NCBI GenBank assembly: GCA_963576475.1
Contig: OY754970.1
Span: forward strand, 32,093,119-32,157,118
Length of the DNA: 64,000 nt
Origin: Molanna angustata
Taxonomy: Eukaryota; Arthropoda; Insecta; Trichoptera; Molannidae
Direction: 5' to 3'
This document shows positions 1-11,639 of this stretch, piece by piece. How positions within the stretch are numbered: the first letter of the stretch is position 1; each line of letters begins with the position of its first letter. The notes under the pieces are model-generated. The model worked only from the letters and a program-made list of their open reading frames with translations. It ran no database searches and was not told the origin of the DNA. Both the position numbers and the translations under genes were made by a program.

Positions 1-442
1 AAATCCACCGGGGAATTTTTCCCCTTTTTTTTTATTTGCCGTTGCATTCAGTCATCCGCACAAGTTCTGCAGACAACAATAAATTATTCACTACATAATA
101 TTCACACGGACAACTGACTGATAGTTCCCATATTTACTAATTATTTATTTTGTAACATTTTATCTAATTCCAAAACGACTTGATATTTTATTTGAGAAAT
201 ATATAATTCGTCCAGTGATTCGTGTCTCATAAAGAAGACATGAAAATATTTGTTACAAGCTCGCAATTCATCATCAACATTTAAAGAAACATTAATATGT
301 CAAAATACAATATTAACATTATAATATATTAACGCTACGAACTTACATTGATAAAAATATTTGTATTTTCATAAGTAGTAAAACACCACCCCAACCATCA
401 CAACACAGTGGTAAATAGTTTGACTTAGTAAATTTATTAAAA

Positions 443-525
443 AAATATTTCTCAGGCAATCATTGCTTATCTGGGCTGAAAACATTTGGCAATACATTCA
501 CCACATGCAAAAGGTGCATGGAAGT
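443..525 (+). repeat. 3' fragment of tRNA-derived SINE family S2
   Basis: The stretch matches, with divergence, the 3' body of the SINE copies at 52.8 and 57.6 kb: a CTCAnGC...ATTGC block, then CTGGGCTG, then a GCAAAAGGTGCA end block. The tRNA-like head is missing. It abuts a Helentron-like copy. Confidence 0.55.
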
Positions 526-1246
526 ATGTTTGGAGATTAAGTATCAAACTATTGTGTCCCTGTAGATATTGTGTAGTTTACACTGCCTTACATATTGTAT
601 GAATCGATGTCGTCACTAAATTCAATTTTTATATTAAATTATTAAAAAAAGTTTGACAATTTTCATACTTTTTATAGAAAATTAAATTTTCTAGTTGGGG
701 TATTTCGGCTTTTATCGATATTTTTAAAAACTTTGGAAATATAGGCAGTTAAACACAGAAATTTATCATAAAAAAAAATATTTTTCTTATGAAAAAATGT
801 TGAGAAACTCTGGAACTTTTTTGAAAAAACAAGTTTGAGATTTTGTGTATATTCGTACCTACCAATTTTCAGCGTTCTAGCTTTTATGGTTTATGAGATA
901 TATGGAAAAATAATGTAAACATTCAAAAGTTGATAAACCCCAACTGAACCCCCGAAGTTTTGTAGGCTTATAACTATCTATATATTCAAAAATTTTGGGC
1001 TTTATGAATTGAGCGGATCAGAAGTTATAAGGGGATACACACACGGACACACTAAATATTCGACTCCGAATTCTGAGTAAATCCATATACAGAATATATA
1101 TGCTGCGAAACCTCTAAGTTAGTGTTTTTTGACTTCAAAGTTGGAAAAACCGTGAAAAATATAGACCCTGCATAAAAATCTCGCGTATCATGGCTTGATA
1201 CTTTGTCGATATGTTAAGAGAAATAAATTCTCTTAAACAAATCGAC
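526..1246 (-). mobile_element. Helentron/HINE-like element, 3'-truncated copy
   Basis: An inverted copy of the family seen complete at 14674-15690. It retains the GATATATGGAAAAATAA block, the short CA-rich core at 1036-1050, the TTTTTTGACTTCAAAGTTGG block and the 5' hairpin (1213-1245). The 3' terminal hairpin end is missing, and the 5' end is mutated (CGACTAGA instead of CGACAGTTGG). No coding capacity. Confidence 0.75.
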
Positions 1247-1366
1247 TAGACTTTTACGCTATTAGCAACGCTGAATCCAGCGCATTTTGCTGGATGCTAT
1301 GGTACGATGTCATAAAAAGAATTGCTGGTAAATATGTGTAAAATGCCCATGATTGAAGCGTGATAT

Positions 1367-1380
1367 GGGGGGGGGGGGGG
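1367..1380. repeat. Poly-G run (14 G)
   Basis: Uninterrupted G homopolymer in otherwise AT-rich DNA. Length may be unreliable because homopolymers are error-prone in sequencing. Confidence 0.9.
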
Positions 1381-2042
1381 TTTATATTCAGCTGATTGTG
1401 TATTACATAGGAGATAGGAAAAGCGAGTATAATTAAAATTTATTTATATATTGATATACCTAAATGGATCAAAGTTTCGTCGTTGAGTGTAATTTTATCA
1501 ACAAGTGGAAGAAGGATAACATAAACGATGTAGACAATTTTGCAACAGCAAGATAAACATTTCACAGCAAAATTAGAATCATGACCATGGAAAATATTTA
1601 ATAACTACAAGCGATCCATAATACTAATATTATCATAGAAACAGTGTTGGATATTTATACTTAGGTACATATTACACGAACAGATAGATACAAAAATAGT
1701 AAACTCATCACATTTAATACTTATGTATATACAGGCAAGTATATAACATACAAAGTTGAGATCGTTCCTAAAACGGTATGTAAATGACGATCATTGAAAT
1801 AAAAAAACACGTAAAATATGCAAAACATTCCACTGTTATTTATGTAATAGTAGTATATAAATAAGCCACCTGATATGATTCGATTGAATAATTAACATCA
1901 AAAATCAGATTATTTTTTCCCTTTTTTTCTTTAGTTGTATTATTATAAGTTTTTATTAAATTTCAGATCATTTAATATATTTTGTATGTACAAATGATCT
2001 CAACGAAAAGAATACATGCAATTCTTTACCTTTTTAATTTAC
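1381..2042. other. AT-rich sequence, nothing recognised
   Basis: No open frame with coding character, no splice-flanked exon and no repeat boundary was recognised here. Confidence 0.5.
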
Positions 2043-2314
2043 AAATTCTGATTATAAAAGTTTTGTAGGCCTATAACTATTTATGTATTCTGAAAATTTG
2101 GGGGAGGGGACACATACACACTAAATGTTCCGAGTAAATCCGTATATAAAACATAATATATATGCTGCAAAGCTTCTAAGTGGGTGTTTTTTGACTTCAA
2201 AGTTGGAAAAGCCGTAAAAATATAGACCGTGCATATAAATCTCGCGTATCCTGGCTTGAAACTTTGTCGATATGTTAAGAGAACAAAGTTCTCTTGAACA
2301 CATCGACAAATGGA
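2043..2314 (-). mobile_element. Helentron/HINE-like element, 5' half only
   Basis: Inverted 5' half of the family: a short CA-rich core, the TGACTTCAAAGTTGG block, TCTCGCGTATCCTGGCTTG and the long 5' hairpin (GTTAAGAGAAC...GTTCTCTTGAAC). The 3' half is absent. A short open frame crossing it is a by-product of the repeat. Confidence 0.75.
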
Positions 2315-3352
2315 ATAGGAATACATTAATACAATTTTTTGCCTATAAAATATTTACTAAAGATACTTTAATATAATTGATTTTTTTGGGGTAATATACA
2401 TAAGTATATTATAAGAAAATTTATCTCTCCAACTACCCTAATCAATCAAATTGATAGCATTATCATTTAATCTACTCCGTGATTATATGAATTTATTGAA
2501 TTAATTATTGGAAAACCAATAGATTTTTTATTTGTATAAAAAAGGTATAAATGTTAGGGTATATAAACAGGGAAACTAAAAACAGGTTATCACTAAGACT
2601 GAAATCTATGTACAATGAACAAAATATTAAATATTATCGATGAACCATGTAACGCAGCGACAGTCTCAGATTTTTGTCTCAAGAAAACTTTTAACTAGGA
2701 TACGGACCAACAATCAGACACAACGGGGATGTATTAATATAGAAAGCAACAATCAAACAAACTTCTTGGTTTACATCCAAAGTATTAAAACGAAACGTTG
2801 GATCTGGCACGGATGAGATGGCGGGAATATAATATATCATATCAGAATTTCATACACACAACTATGACGAAGTCGCGATGCGTGAAATTTATCTACATGA
2901 TTTATTGACTTGACTCTCGAGTGATCGTTTACAAGCAGGTAGGTATGTACATATTTGTACCATCAAAAATGTTTCTTTCAATACTATGTCAATTCCTCAA
3001 TTCGTCTATGTTTGCCAACACAATGATTTGCAAAATTCAATGATGTATCGCAATTTGGAATATGTAAATATCGAGCAATATACAAAATTGGCATCAGTGA
3101 CAAAAGAGCCGGTTATTGGCAGTTATTGGTGTGAAACAGTTGCACGAAATGAATGGTATTAGACAATCTCTGAAATGTATCTTTATGCAAACAATTTCCA
3201 TTGCACTTACACATTGACGATGCCACGGACAGGATATTGGGCAGTTTCCATGTAAAATGGCTCAACTCTATGTAAATTGTACATGCAATTTATTTGATTA
3301 TAATCTTTCAAATTAAAAAACGACTTCAAAATGAATGTACATCAAGATAAGA
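2315..3352. other. AT-rich non-coding stretch
   Basis: No gene, RNA or repeat boundary recognised. The sequence has no long open frame on either strand. Confidence 0.5.
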
Positions 3353-3440
3353 AATAGTGGTGTTCGGCCCACCCCACGAGGGACATAGCGTGATGGTATG
3401 TATGTATGTAATGTACAGTATGCGTGATGGTATGTACAGT
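3353..3440 (-). repeat. Fragment of 'CATACATACCATCACGCC' dispersed repeat
   Basis: The reverse complement matches the repeats at 50640-50780 and 44850-44935: a CATACATACCATCACG block followed by TGTCCCTCGTGGGG and a GAAC-containing tail. Similar short repeats are widespread in insect genomes; the class is unknown to me. Confidence 0.5.
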
Positions 3441-3939
3441 AATATTATCTTCATTCAATTTCCCTGGACAATAATACGCATATCCTTCGCAAACTGATGA
3501 GTTTCGTGATTTTTCATTATTCCTACTATCAAACCTCTTGGTTTAGTTCAGATGGAACCACCCCAGAAGTAATCCCTTTCTAATTAAAAAGGAATAATAA
3601 TCGAATTAGGACGACGTGGTAAAAAAATATTATTAATTGCAGACGACTTTGGAAATTGAAGAGTTTGATAATTGTTTTTCATGACTTCCATATCATACTT
3701 CGATGATATTCATATATGTGATCATTTCTAAAGTACCTACTTCCTTTCCATTAAAAAATAAATGATTAAAATCGGATTTTTTCACACCCTCATCTATTGA
3801 AAGATTACACAACATAAAAATGAATAAATGGCCTCCTTTCCCATAAAAAAGGACTGTAGGGAAGTCGAAATTTGTGGTACTTATAAATTTTTGGAAGAAT
3901 TCGTTGTAAAATTTTAAATATTTTTTTAGATCTCGATAT
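3441..3939. other. AT-rich non-coding stretch
   Basis: No recognised feature. Short inverted and low-complexity patches only. Confidence 0.4.
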
Positions 3940-4088
3940 CAGAGCCACCTGTCGGGCCCAAAACTATCCTGTCTTTCAATCCGGAACCAAACATACATAT
4001 TATTTATAAACATTTATTGTAATTGGTTGGGCGGTTTCGGAGATTATCGTGTACGAACATCGAGACACGAGAATTTTATATATTAAGA
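3940..4088 (+). mobile_element. 3' tail remnant of an RTE-like LINE or related repeat
   Basis: Contains TTGGTTGGGCGGTTTCGGAG followed by ATTATCG..GAACATCGAGACACGAGAATTTTATATATTA. This arrangement (GCGGTTTCGGAGATTA, then ACGAGAATTTTATATATTA) is typical of the 3' tails of abundant insect non-LTR elements as I know them. No coding part is left. Confidence 0.45.
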
Positions 4089-4660
4089 TTCGTTCACAGA
4101 AAATAGTAGATTCGTTAGGAATTTGGGGATGTTCGAAAACAGAATAACGAAAGAAGTTGCATATGATGTGAGAGAATCAATTTATGCATGTATGTCAGAA
4201 CTGAAACGTGTGGTGACCGAATCTCCTAGTCAACCCCGTGAGGAGCACGATGTAGTAAAATATGTATCAAAATAATTTGAACGAAACAACCAATATAACA
4301 TAGTGTCATATCCCAAAATTTATGAAAAGTCACACAATTCATAAAGCAACGTAAAGTTAAAAGCTTAGCAAATTAATAGTTACATAAATCCCACTTATGA
4401 ATTATATCACTATTAATTTTCCGACAGAATACACCGGATACATTATTTACTAGCCATTAAAACAGGGGCTCTAAACTTATTTAATCTTGTTACCCCTATA
4501 TTAGGAAAAATGATTTTCATAGAGTAGGTATACATCGTGCTGCATTCCATCCAGCTACTCATAAATTGATTTTACTCCCAACTCCTTTAAATGTTAGGAT
4601 AAAAACGAATAAAAAAAATTCGGTCCATTTTAGAGGACTTCTTCACTAATCAGAATAAAA
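4089..4660. other. AT-rich non-coding stretch
   Basis: No gene or repeat boundary recognised before the dispersed element that starts at 4661. Confidence 0.45.
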
Positions 4661-5214
4661 CGAGTGGGCTGTGGCCAACGCTAAATTCCTCACTAATAAG
4701 TCATTCTATGAAGTATTCAAATTTTGTATGGAAAATATTCAGCATTTTCATGAAATGAGTTTGTTAAATTATTTTTTTTAATTAAATGATATTTTATTAT
4801 GAAAACTTGATAATTATTCAATGCCATTTTATAAAAGTGATGTGCCTTTTTTACCAATTTTAGCATAAAAATTTCTAATTGTAATATCTTATACACGTTG
4901 AAATATTTTATAATTAAAAAAATTGAGAAGCACTCTTTTCAGATATCCTTCAAAATCTAATGGGGTCTAAGTGAGTATCAGATATACAAATTTGCAAAAT
5001 TTGAAAAGAATCGAATGAGTACTTTAGTCTATAATCGATAAAGTAAAATAAACACGCCGTACATAGCACACAGCACACACACAGATACATTGTGATGAAA
5101 CTTTCAGAATACAATCTCAGCATGATACTAGTTGATAATCTGCAATAGCAAAAATAGCCTTAAAAATTGCGAGATCAAAACTCCCCACTATATCCCTTTG
5201 GGTTAGCGAGGAGT
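4661..5214 (+). mobile_element. Dispersed element family RE, apparently complete short copy (~554 bp)
   Basis: It begins CGAGTGGGCTGTGGCCAACG and ends AGCGAGGAGT. Near each end are imperfect inverted blocks (TTCCTCACTAA left, TTAGCGAGGAGT right); the left one lies about 24 bp inside the end. The same two ends, in the same order, flank the satellite array at 29.6-40.6 kb, and an inverted interrupted copy lies at 42812-43954. Non-coding. Subterminal inverted repeats with an extra tail on one side are compatible with a Helentron-like element, but a foldback or MITE origin is equally possible. Confidence 0.6.
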
Positions 5215-5219
5215 AAAAA

Positions 5220-6687
5220 GGTAGGTATCTTAAGCATTTTCATTCGTCATTTCGATTGCTTTAAGCCATGTTTTTATGCGTATGCCCGTTCTGGAAATAT
5301 GAGGGCTTAAAAGTTGGCACAAATTTTGTATACAGACACCGGGCTTTGAGATTTTTTCCAAATATTATTCAGGTATTCAGGGGCGTTGAAAACACGAGAA
5401 ACAATGCTTATGTCAAGTAAGTTTGAAAACGAAATATGAACAAAGATTTTTCCTGTTCATGTTATTTAATAAATGATTATGGAATTCATTATCTACTAAC
5501 CGTCTTATTACTCTCTCAGGATAACAGTTTTACACTTGGGTTCAGAACCCAGGCATTTAAACATTCTCTGTCACGTTCACTGTAGAGTGACCGGCAAACA
5601 TTTTGAATAATGGCGTCGTTGCGCAAAACAAAACTTTTGGGGGTATTCGCTTGGTCGGTAGATGTGGACACCTAAATTACGTCAAAAAATGTCAAGATGT
5701 TATAAAATATTTTTAATAGTTTTTTTCACACAATTTTTTTCAACCACAAAAAGTGTGTTATTTTGGAGTCGCTTAGATATGGCGGATATATCGATAGTAA
5801 TACCTATGTCGTTTTAAAAAGTAACAAAGCTGGGTTGACATTGGCAGCCAGGAAACGCGATGATTATAATTTATTTTTCCGATACATAATGTGTTTTTCA
5901 AAATCAATCTTATAAATTGTAGCAGAAATAATATATTGGAGCGTTAAGTGGGTAAATTGGGCAATCAATTTAATGAAATAGGTACCTATGTGTCATATCT
6001 CCTTCGGTCAGATAGAGAGCGAGGCGCGTGGCCGGTGTTAGAAAGTATTTTCCTACATCCAGACTGGTCCATTATGTTACCAAGATAAACTACACACTAA
6101 CGATGACTGACCAATTGTTTTTCCTGAATAATATTATTTTATGGTTATTGATCAGGAATTGCAATCCAACAGGATTTTTGCTGATTTTCTTAAAAATTAC
6201 TGAATCCAGTAATTTTTTGATTTTTAATTAAAAATAAAATATTCTCATAAATATAAGACAACTTAGATGTATTTGTATTTATAAGTACTTTTTATTCAAT
6301 TGAAAATAGTATAAATAAGTCATATCTATTCTTAGCTGTCTTTATTCTGAAGTAAAATTATTTTGATTAATGTTTGTGCAAAACATTTCTCCATGACAAT
6401 GACATTTCTTTCAACATTGGTAAATCTCCGAATGTCTTTACTTGGGTACTCGAATTGTAACTTTTGTTTTACAAAAAATGAAGATTCTATGTAAAAGTTG
6501 ATACAATTTTGCGTGGAATCTTAATGTTTTAATAAAACAACGTAGTCTTTTACGCTATAATTTGGAAAATGAGTTAATTGCGGATCTGCAGCGCCGAAAA
6601 ATGAGGTGGATCCAGCTGGATTACTGGATGCGGAAGGAGAAATTAATTTTAATTCATTGATTTTTTATAAATTTAATTCATGCTTCT
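5220..6687. other. Unassigned AT-rich sequence
   Basis: No long coding frame. A short frame at 6028-6231 is AT-rich, unflanked by splice sites and not believed to be a gene. Confidence 0.45.
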
Positions 6688-6770
6688 CTGGACTGGAAAC
6701 AGAGGTAAGTTGAAAGAACTTGCCATTTGACAATAAACTCGCCACTCTCACATGTTGTAAGAGTTTAAAA
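6688..6770 (+). repeat. S2-like SINE 3' fragment
   Basis: CTCTGGACTGGAAACAGAGG, then AGTTGAAAGAA, GCCATTTGACAATAAACTCG and CCACT match the body of S2 copies (52.8 and 57.6 kb). The tRNA-like head is absent. Confidence 0.55.
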
Positions 6771-7339
6771 AAATAAACGAATCTAATTTTCAGATTGCCT
6801 CTCTGCAGAACTAACGAGTATCATGTCCAAAAATCATTCATCCTAAGGGCATGTAGGTACCTACCATTTATAATATTTATTTTTAAGAATGTTGATATTT
6901 TTAAATATAGATACTAAAATAAAATATAAATTGCCATTTCAGAGATCCTTGGAGTTTTACGGTAGCTGGTTCCTGCTTTGTTTAGTTTGACTACGAATGC
7001 CACAAACATCATTTCTCTCTTTTTGTCCTTTTTATTCTTCTGAATTTTGAGTACCTACTAATTTTTAATTGCAATTGTTTTATACTGTGCAGCTTAAAAA
7101 ATAATGTAATATCCACAAACAAAATTAGTCTATGATATATTGTATACATTGAATTTGTTGTAATATTTGTTTGTATGACTGTATGTTTGTTAGGTTTAAT
7201 TTGTTTCTTCCTCAGTTTCTATGCACTTTTACTGGTTATGCTATGAATTTACTTTTGGGTACATATATTGGTAATTTGTTTGATTGGTGGAAATAATTTA
7301 CGGGAAAAAAAGTGCGCAACATTATCCTTCGGGGTTTAA

Positions 7340-7625
7340 AACTAATTATTATTAGGTATGTAACTAGAGGACCCGACAGACGGTGTCCTGCTCGAACGTT
7401 GGCTTGCCTGATATTACCTGGTTCCACAAACAAATATAACCACACACCATTCACGGCATAAATGTATTTTTTTATTTACACTGCTACAATTTTTTATTCG
7501 AATTGTGAATCTAAACCATCCAGGGACCCACTCTAATACACATAAAAAAATCATCAAAATCACTCCAACCATTTAGTAGGAGCTCAAGTACATATACACG
7601 TACAGAAGAATTATAATATAGATTA
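7340..7625 (+). mobile_element. Non-LTR retrotransposon 3' remnant
   Basis: The stretch carries GGACCCGACAGACGGTGTCC near its start and ends ATCACTCCAACCATTTAGTA...GAAGAATTATAATATAGATT. Both blocks resemble widely repeated 3' tails of insect non-LTR elements. Minus-strand short frames here are AT-rich artefacts. Family assignment is from memory and tentative. Confidence 0.4.
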
Positions 7626-8023
7626 TAAAAAAAATAGCAAAACACAAATGTGGATAACATCCGTGCGAGTGCCACAGAACGACAAAGAACAATCTATTTC
7701 CAACTCCACAAAAATATAAATGTCTTATAATACATATATTTATTTTATTTTTAATATCAATAGCCACACATATACAAATAGCTACAAACCGAGATAATAT
7801 AAAGCCACAAACACAAAATATTATGCAAAGCGAAGATAATGGCGGGTTAAAAATTAGACAATTCTCTAATTTTACATGGAAAATTAATGATAAATGAAGA
7901 AATACTTTACCCGTGGACAAAGTAAATACATAAATCAAAGTTTAAAATGGATTTGGAGACCAAAATAAAAACTGAGCAACAACAAGGTAAATTAAATTAA
8001 GTCATCTGACATAATTTGGCAGA

Positions 8024-8213
8024 CCTGGGGGGGCAAGTCTGGTCCGACCGGCGAAATCAAAACCCTAATGATTGCCCATATCATGGATATAATTATTATA
8101 TGGAGTTCTATAATATCTTTAGATGTCATAGAACTCCATATAATAATTATATCCATGATATGGGTAATCACTAGGGTTTTGATTTCGCCGGTCGGACCAG
8201 ACTTGCCCCCAGG
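8024..8213. mobile_element. Palindromic MITE, copy 1 (190 bp)
   Basis: Nearly perfect inverted repeat along its whole length. The ends are CCTGGGGG(GG)CAAGTCTGG and CCAGACTTGCCCCCAGG, and the centre is at the TCTTTAGATGTC region. The arms contain CCATATCATGGATATAATTA and TATGGAGTTCTATAAT. The same arms occur at 61884-62071 and 63755-64000. A transcript would form a ~90-bp hairpin. No clear target duplication was found. Confidence 0.85.
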
Positions 8214-8316
8214 TTATAGCAGATAGGTACATATCCATATAATAAGTATTACCCAAACTAAAAGAATTTCGACTTATCTACATCTATCAATTTTTAAAGT
8301 TATCAAATATTTTAAC

Positions 8317-8410
8317 TGACAAACTTTTTAACATCTTAATAGAGACGAAGTTGGGATATTGTAGAAGAACCAGGAACTTCGTCTCTATTGAGATGTTAAA
8401 ATGTTTGTCA
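8317..8410. mobile_element. Compact foldback derivative of MITE family D
   Basis: The terminal repeats of family D (TGACAAACTTTTTAACATCT then AATAGAGACGAAGTT, and its inverse) are separated by only about 25 bp containing AGAAGAACCAGGAA. This is a minimal element consisting of both ends with nearly all of the interior deleted. Confidence 0.7.
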
Positions 8411-8819
8411 ATAAAAATATTATTTGACTCCCGACAGGGAAAAAAAACCAATGTTTGCGTACATGCAATTAAAAAATATTAAAAAAAATAATCTTATTTT
8501 GTTATTCAATTTTTTACGACCGAGCGTTTTCGCCGAGGAATAGGTAGGTACCTACTTTTGGTTGTACAATTGAATCTACGGAGAAGAGATTTTCAAATTG
8601 TTATTTGATAACTTCAAAATGGATCTCCAGGCATTTAACGCAAACACTTTAAAATTATTAATTTACAGTGATTTTTTTCCACGAAGTAAACAGAGAAATC
8701 AGTCATCAACAGAACTTTTTTTTCGTGATCGAATTTAAAAGATTAAATAATATTATTTTTGGTGAAAACAATTTAAGTAGATATATTTGTATAATTTTTG
8801 TTAGCGAATTTTTCGCAGA

Positions 8820-9030
8820 ACTGAAGGTCCTACGTGATATCACGGGAAATATGCTGAGAGACAGTGCGGAATGAGGATATTAGGCGGATCTGTGAGACCG
8901 AGGACATCATACGACGGAGCAGAGCTAAAAAAAGATTTTGCAGGGACCACATAAACAGGATGGAACAGTCCCGAATCCCGAAAATTGCTGCCAACGATAT
9001 ACCACCAGAACCTCAGCTTCTCGAGAGTAC
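8820..9030 (+). pseudogene. LINE reverse-transcriptase C-terminal remnant
   Basis: Two overlapping frames read LRDITGNMLRDSAE and then MRNEDIRRICETEDIIRRSR, RDHINRMEQSRIPKIAAND. This is the pattern I know from the C-terminal end of insect endonuclease/reverse-transcriptase ORFs (xRNEDIRxxxxxxDI..R..RWxxHxxRM). The switch between frames near 8870 shows a frameshift. There is no reverse-transcriptase core, so this is a dead 3' fragment. A SINE follows about 100 bp downstream on the same strand. Confidence 0.65.
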
Positions 9031-9126
9031 CTTTTTGAGGAAAAACAGATTTAAGATTTACATCCAGAAGAATAATAATTTAAAATATACCACATTCCTA
9101 TTACAAAGACATTTTATTAAAACATT

Positions 9127-9358
9127 GTCGGCCTTCGTGGCTCAGTCGGTTAGGTATCTTACTGTTGATCCAAAGGTCCCGGGTTCGATTCCCGGTGGAG
9201 ACACAGTTTTTAAATGTGTTTTTAATCTGGATTTGTGAGACGATTAATATCGCAAGTCTCCAGAATGTGGCCACTTGTTATTAGTTGCGTGTTAAATTAA
9301 CATTTAACATAACACCTGTTAGTTGCCCGAGAAATTATGTAAAATAAATAAAATAATG
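9127..9358 (+). mobile_element. tRNA-derived SINE, family S1, full copy
   Basis: The head is tRNA-like: A box GGCTCAGTCGGTTAGG and B box GGTTCGATTCC, closed by CGGTGGAGACAC. The body runs TGAGACGATTAATATCGCAA, GTCTCCAGAATGTGGCCAC, and ends GTTAGTTGCCCGAGAA before an AAATAAAATAA tail. Internal pol III promoter boxes are intact. Other copies lie at 24940, 43996, 48409 and 62099. Confidence 0.85.
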
Positions 9359-9617
9359 TAAATATTTTTTTAATTCATTATTTCCACCTTCAAAAAAAGG
9401 CTAAAGTAAAAATATTTACCTGTCAATACCTGATTACATTTTCTTCTCCTCTTCCTTTCCTTATCATTTAAGTTTTCCTACCATTGTTATGAATTGTTCT
9501 TATATGTTATCTATTTTGTCTTTTTTTTTTTACTTTTCTTCTGCTCTTTGTTTATTCTTGTAATGTGATTAACTTATTGCCATAGTATTACGCACTGTTT
9601 TGTATATTTAACATAAA

Positions 9618-9675
9618 CTCTGGTTGGTTGAAAGAAATTACCATTAGGCGATAAGTCCGCCAGTGTACTAATTAT
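9618..9675 (+). repeat. S2-like SINE 3' fragment
   Basis: CTCTGGTTGGTTGAAAGAAA, then TTACCATTAGGCGATAAGTC and CGCCA match the S2 SINE body. Short and diverged. Confidence 0.45.
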
Positions 9676-11013
9676 ATTTACAGAAAGATTCAAATAAATA
9701 AATAAATAATAATACACTTTTTTCCTTACCTATATCTAGTAACAAAGTATTTGGTACATAATAGGTATTATATCTAAATAACATTATTTTCCCTTTACCT
9801 ATATATCAGATATTATACTACTGTCATAAACTGCCTCACTAGGTATTTAGTTTGCATTTTTGATTGTTAGTTATGTGCTTTATTTATTTTTTATAATGTC
9901 TTGCCCTTTTCCTTTTTGATGTCTCGTTTAAATATTTTCAAGTAACTGTTTTGTTTAAGTGTTGTGGGTAGTAGGTACATTGAATAATTTGACTCCAAAA
10001 TATAGGAAATATCTTTGTCCGAACGTATTATGATTTTAGCCTGTTCGGTCTGTCTAAATAAATTCTGTAATAGAAATATTAAATCATGAACTGATTGTGA
10101 GCATGAATAGAAAATGACTGCATGACACGAAGAGTACCTTCGACACCCTCGAAATGAGCAATCTCGAAACTGTAGAACTTGAAAAATGAAGAACAACAAG
10201 TGTGAACAAAAAAATCGCACCCGTGAAATGTCATCGAAATCGGAAAAAAATCAACTATCACGAGATGTGTGAATAAATAATTAGGGTAAAATTCACGTAT
10301 GAATTTCCTCCTATCTACTTCTTGAATGGTTTGAAACTAATTTAAAGTGGAAAACATTATACTTTTCAACCATAAATTTGTTATCATTTTATTTAAACAA
10401 AAAAAGTTATTATTTTAATTTATTAGTTAAAATTAACCACAAAGTATCAAGACATAAATTTGTGTTGGTATTTTATGAAATGTCGGAACTTAATTTTTAA
10501 CAGCCTATATTTTAATTTCCTCCGTAGCACGCCGATCGTAAAATAGGTCAGTAAAATTGAACAACTGACGAATAAAATTTTTCATCGACATTGATTGATA
10601 TCCGGCAGTTTGGTTTGGTTACTTGACTCATACTTTATTTTGAACGCGCAGACAGGACGCTTTTTGACCAAAATAACATTATAATATTATCATACACTAA
10701 ACATGAAAACAGGCGAGAAAATTCGTTACATGCAACGGCATCTGGCGGAAAATTTGAAAATCAAATAGACCGCGAGCGTGGATAATTATTAAGACAGCAT
10801 ACGAGAGATGGCGCGGCGAAGGTCCCTCGGGAATTTTTTTTCGGGAAAAGATTTCATGCGCAGAGATGAAACGGGAACCTGTTTGATCAAAATATTTCGT
10901 ACCTTTAAAAATAGAATACTTTGCTTTTATTTACATTATGTTCAAAGATAAAAAACATTGTTTCCACTGAATGTATTGATATATAAATTGTGATATAAAT
11001 CATTGCTGTTCAA
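9676..11013. other. Unassigned AT-rich sequence
   Basis: No gene recognised. Short frames on the minus strand (9891-10261) show no domain. A slightly GC-richer patch lies at 10700-10870 without open frame or splice context. Confidence 0.4.
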
Positions 11014-11416
11014 TAGGCTGGGCCGTACAATTTTTTTTTCGAATCCACATATGAAAAGGGTCTTAAAAATTCTTATTTGGATACTGTTAATCTAAAAAAA
11101 AATAATTTCGGGAGACCTGTCAGCCGCGCTGTAACAATCAATTTGATCGGATGTATGTTGTTAAAAATAAATTAGTTCGGAAAAATCAAGAAATTTGAAA
11201 CAACCAAAATAATTTATATTTTCTTAAAACATACCTACTACAAGCCCCAGCTTCAAGTATCAGTAGAGGGCTAAAAGTACTATTGAATCGGAAAATTAAA
11301 AATAAAGTTACAAATATTTATTTAAATAAATAAATATTTATGCGCAACTTTTGATATCCCTTTCGCTAAGATATGTCAAAAAAATAAAATTCTTCATGCA
11401 TGGACGGCCCAGCCTA
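11014..11416. mobile_element. hAT-type MITE (403 bp) with 8-bp target duplication
   Basis: Terminal inverted repeats TAGGCTGGGCCGT/ACGGCCCAGCCTA (13 bp) are flanked by a perfect 8-bp direct repeat CTGTTCAA at 11006-11013 and 11417-11424. An 8-bp duplication is the hallmark of hAT transposition. The interior is AT-rich and has no transposase, so it is non-autonomous. The exact duplication suggests a fairly recent insertion. Confidence 0.9.
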
Positions 11417-11639
11417 CTGTTCAATGACGGCGATCTGTAATATACGGTCGATATTTACTTCTCAAAGGGACTTATTTTGACAAATTTAACAAAAAAAAAA
11501 TTAAAGATCCGTTAAATATGGTACCCTATATTGGTACCATTATTACTAATTATTTTACATTCTATGGTCTTTTTTCAGTTTTACAACGAAGTATAGTTAT
11601 CAGCAAATAATTTGAAACATCACGATGTCTGCGCAGAGC

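Noticed and set aside
7573..7938. 121-codon minus frame as a membrane protein
   Set aside because: Extremely AT-rich, hydrophobic by base composition only (Ile/Phe/Tyr/Cys), overlaps a LINE tail and has no splice or promoter context.
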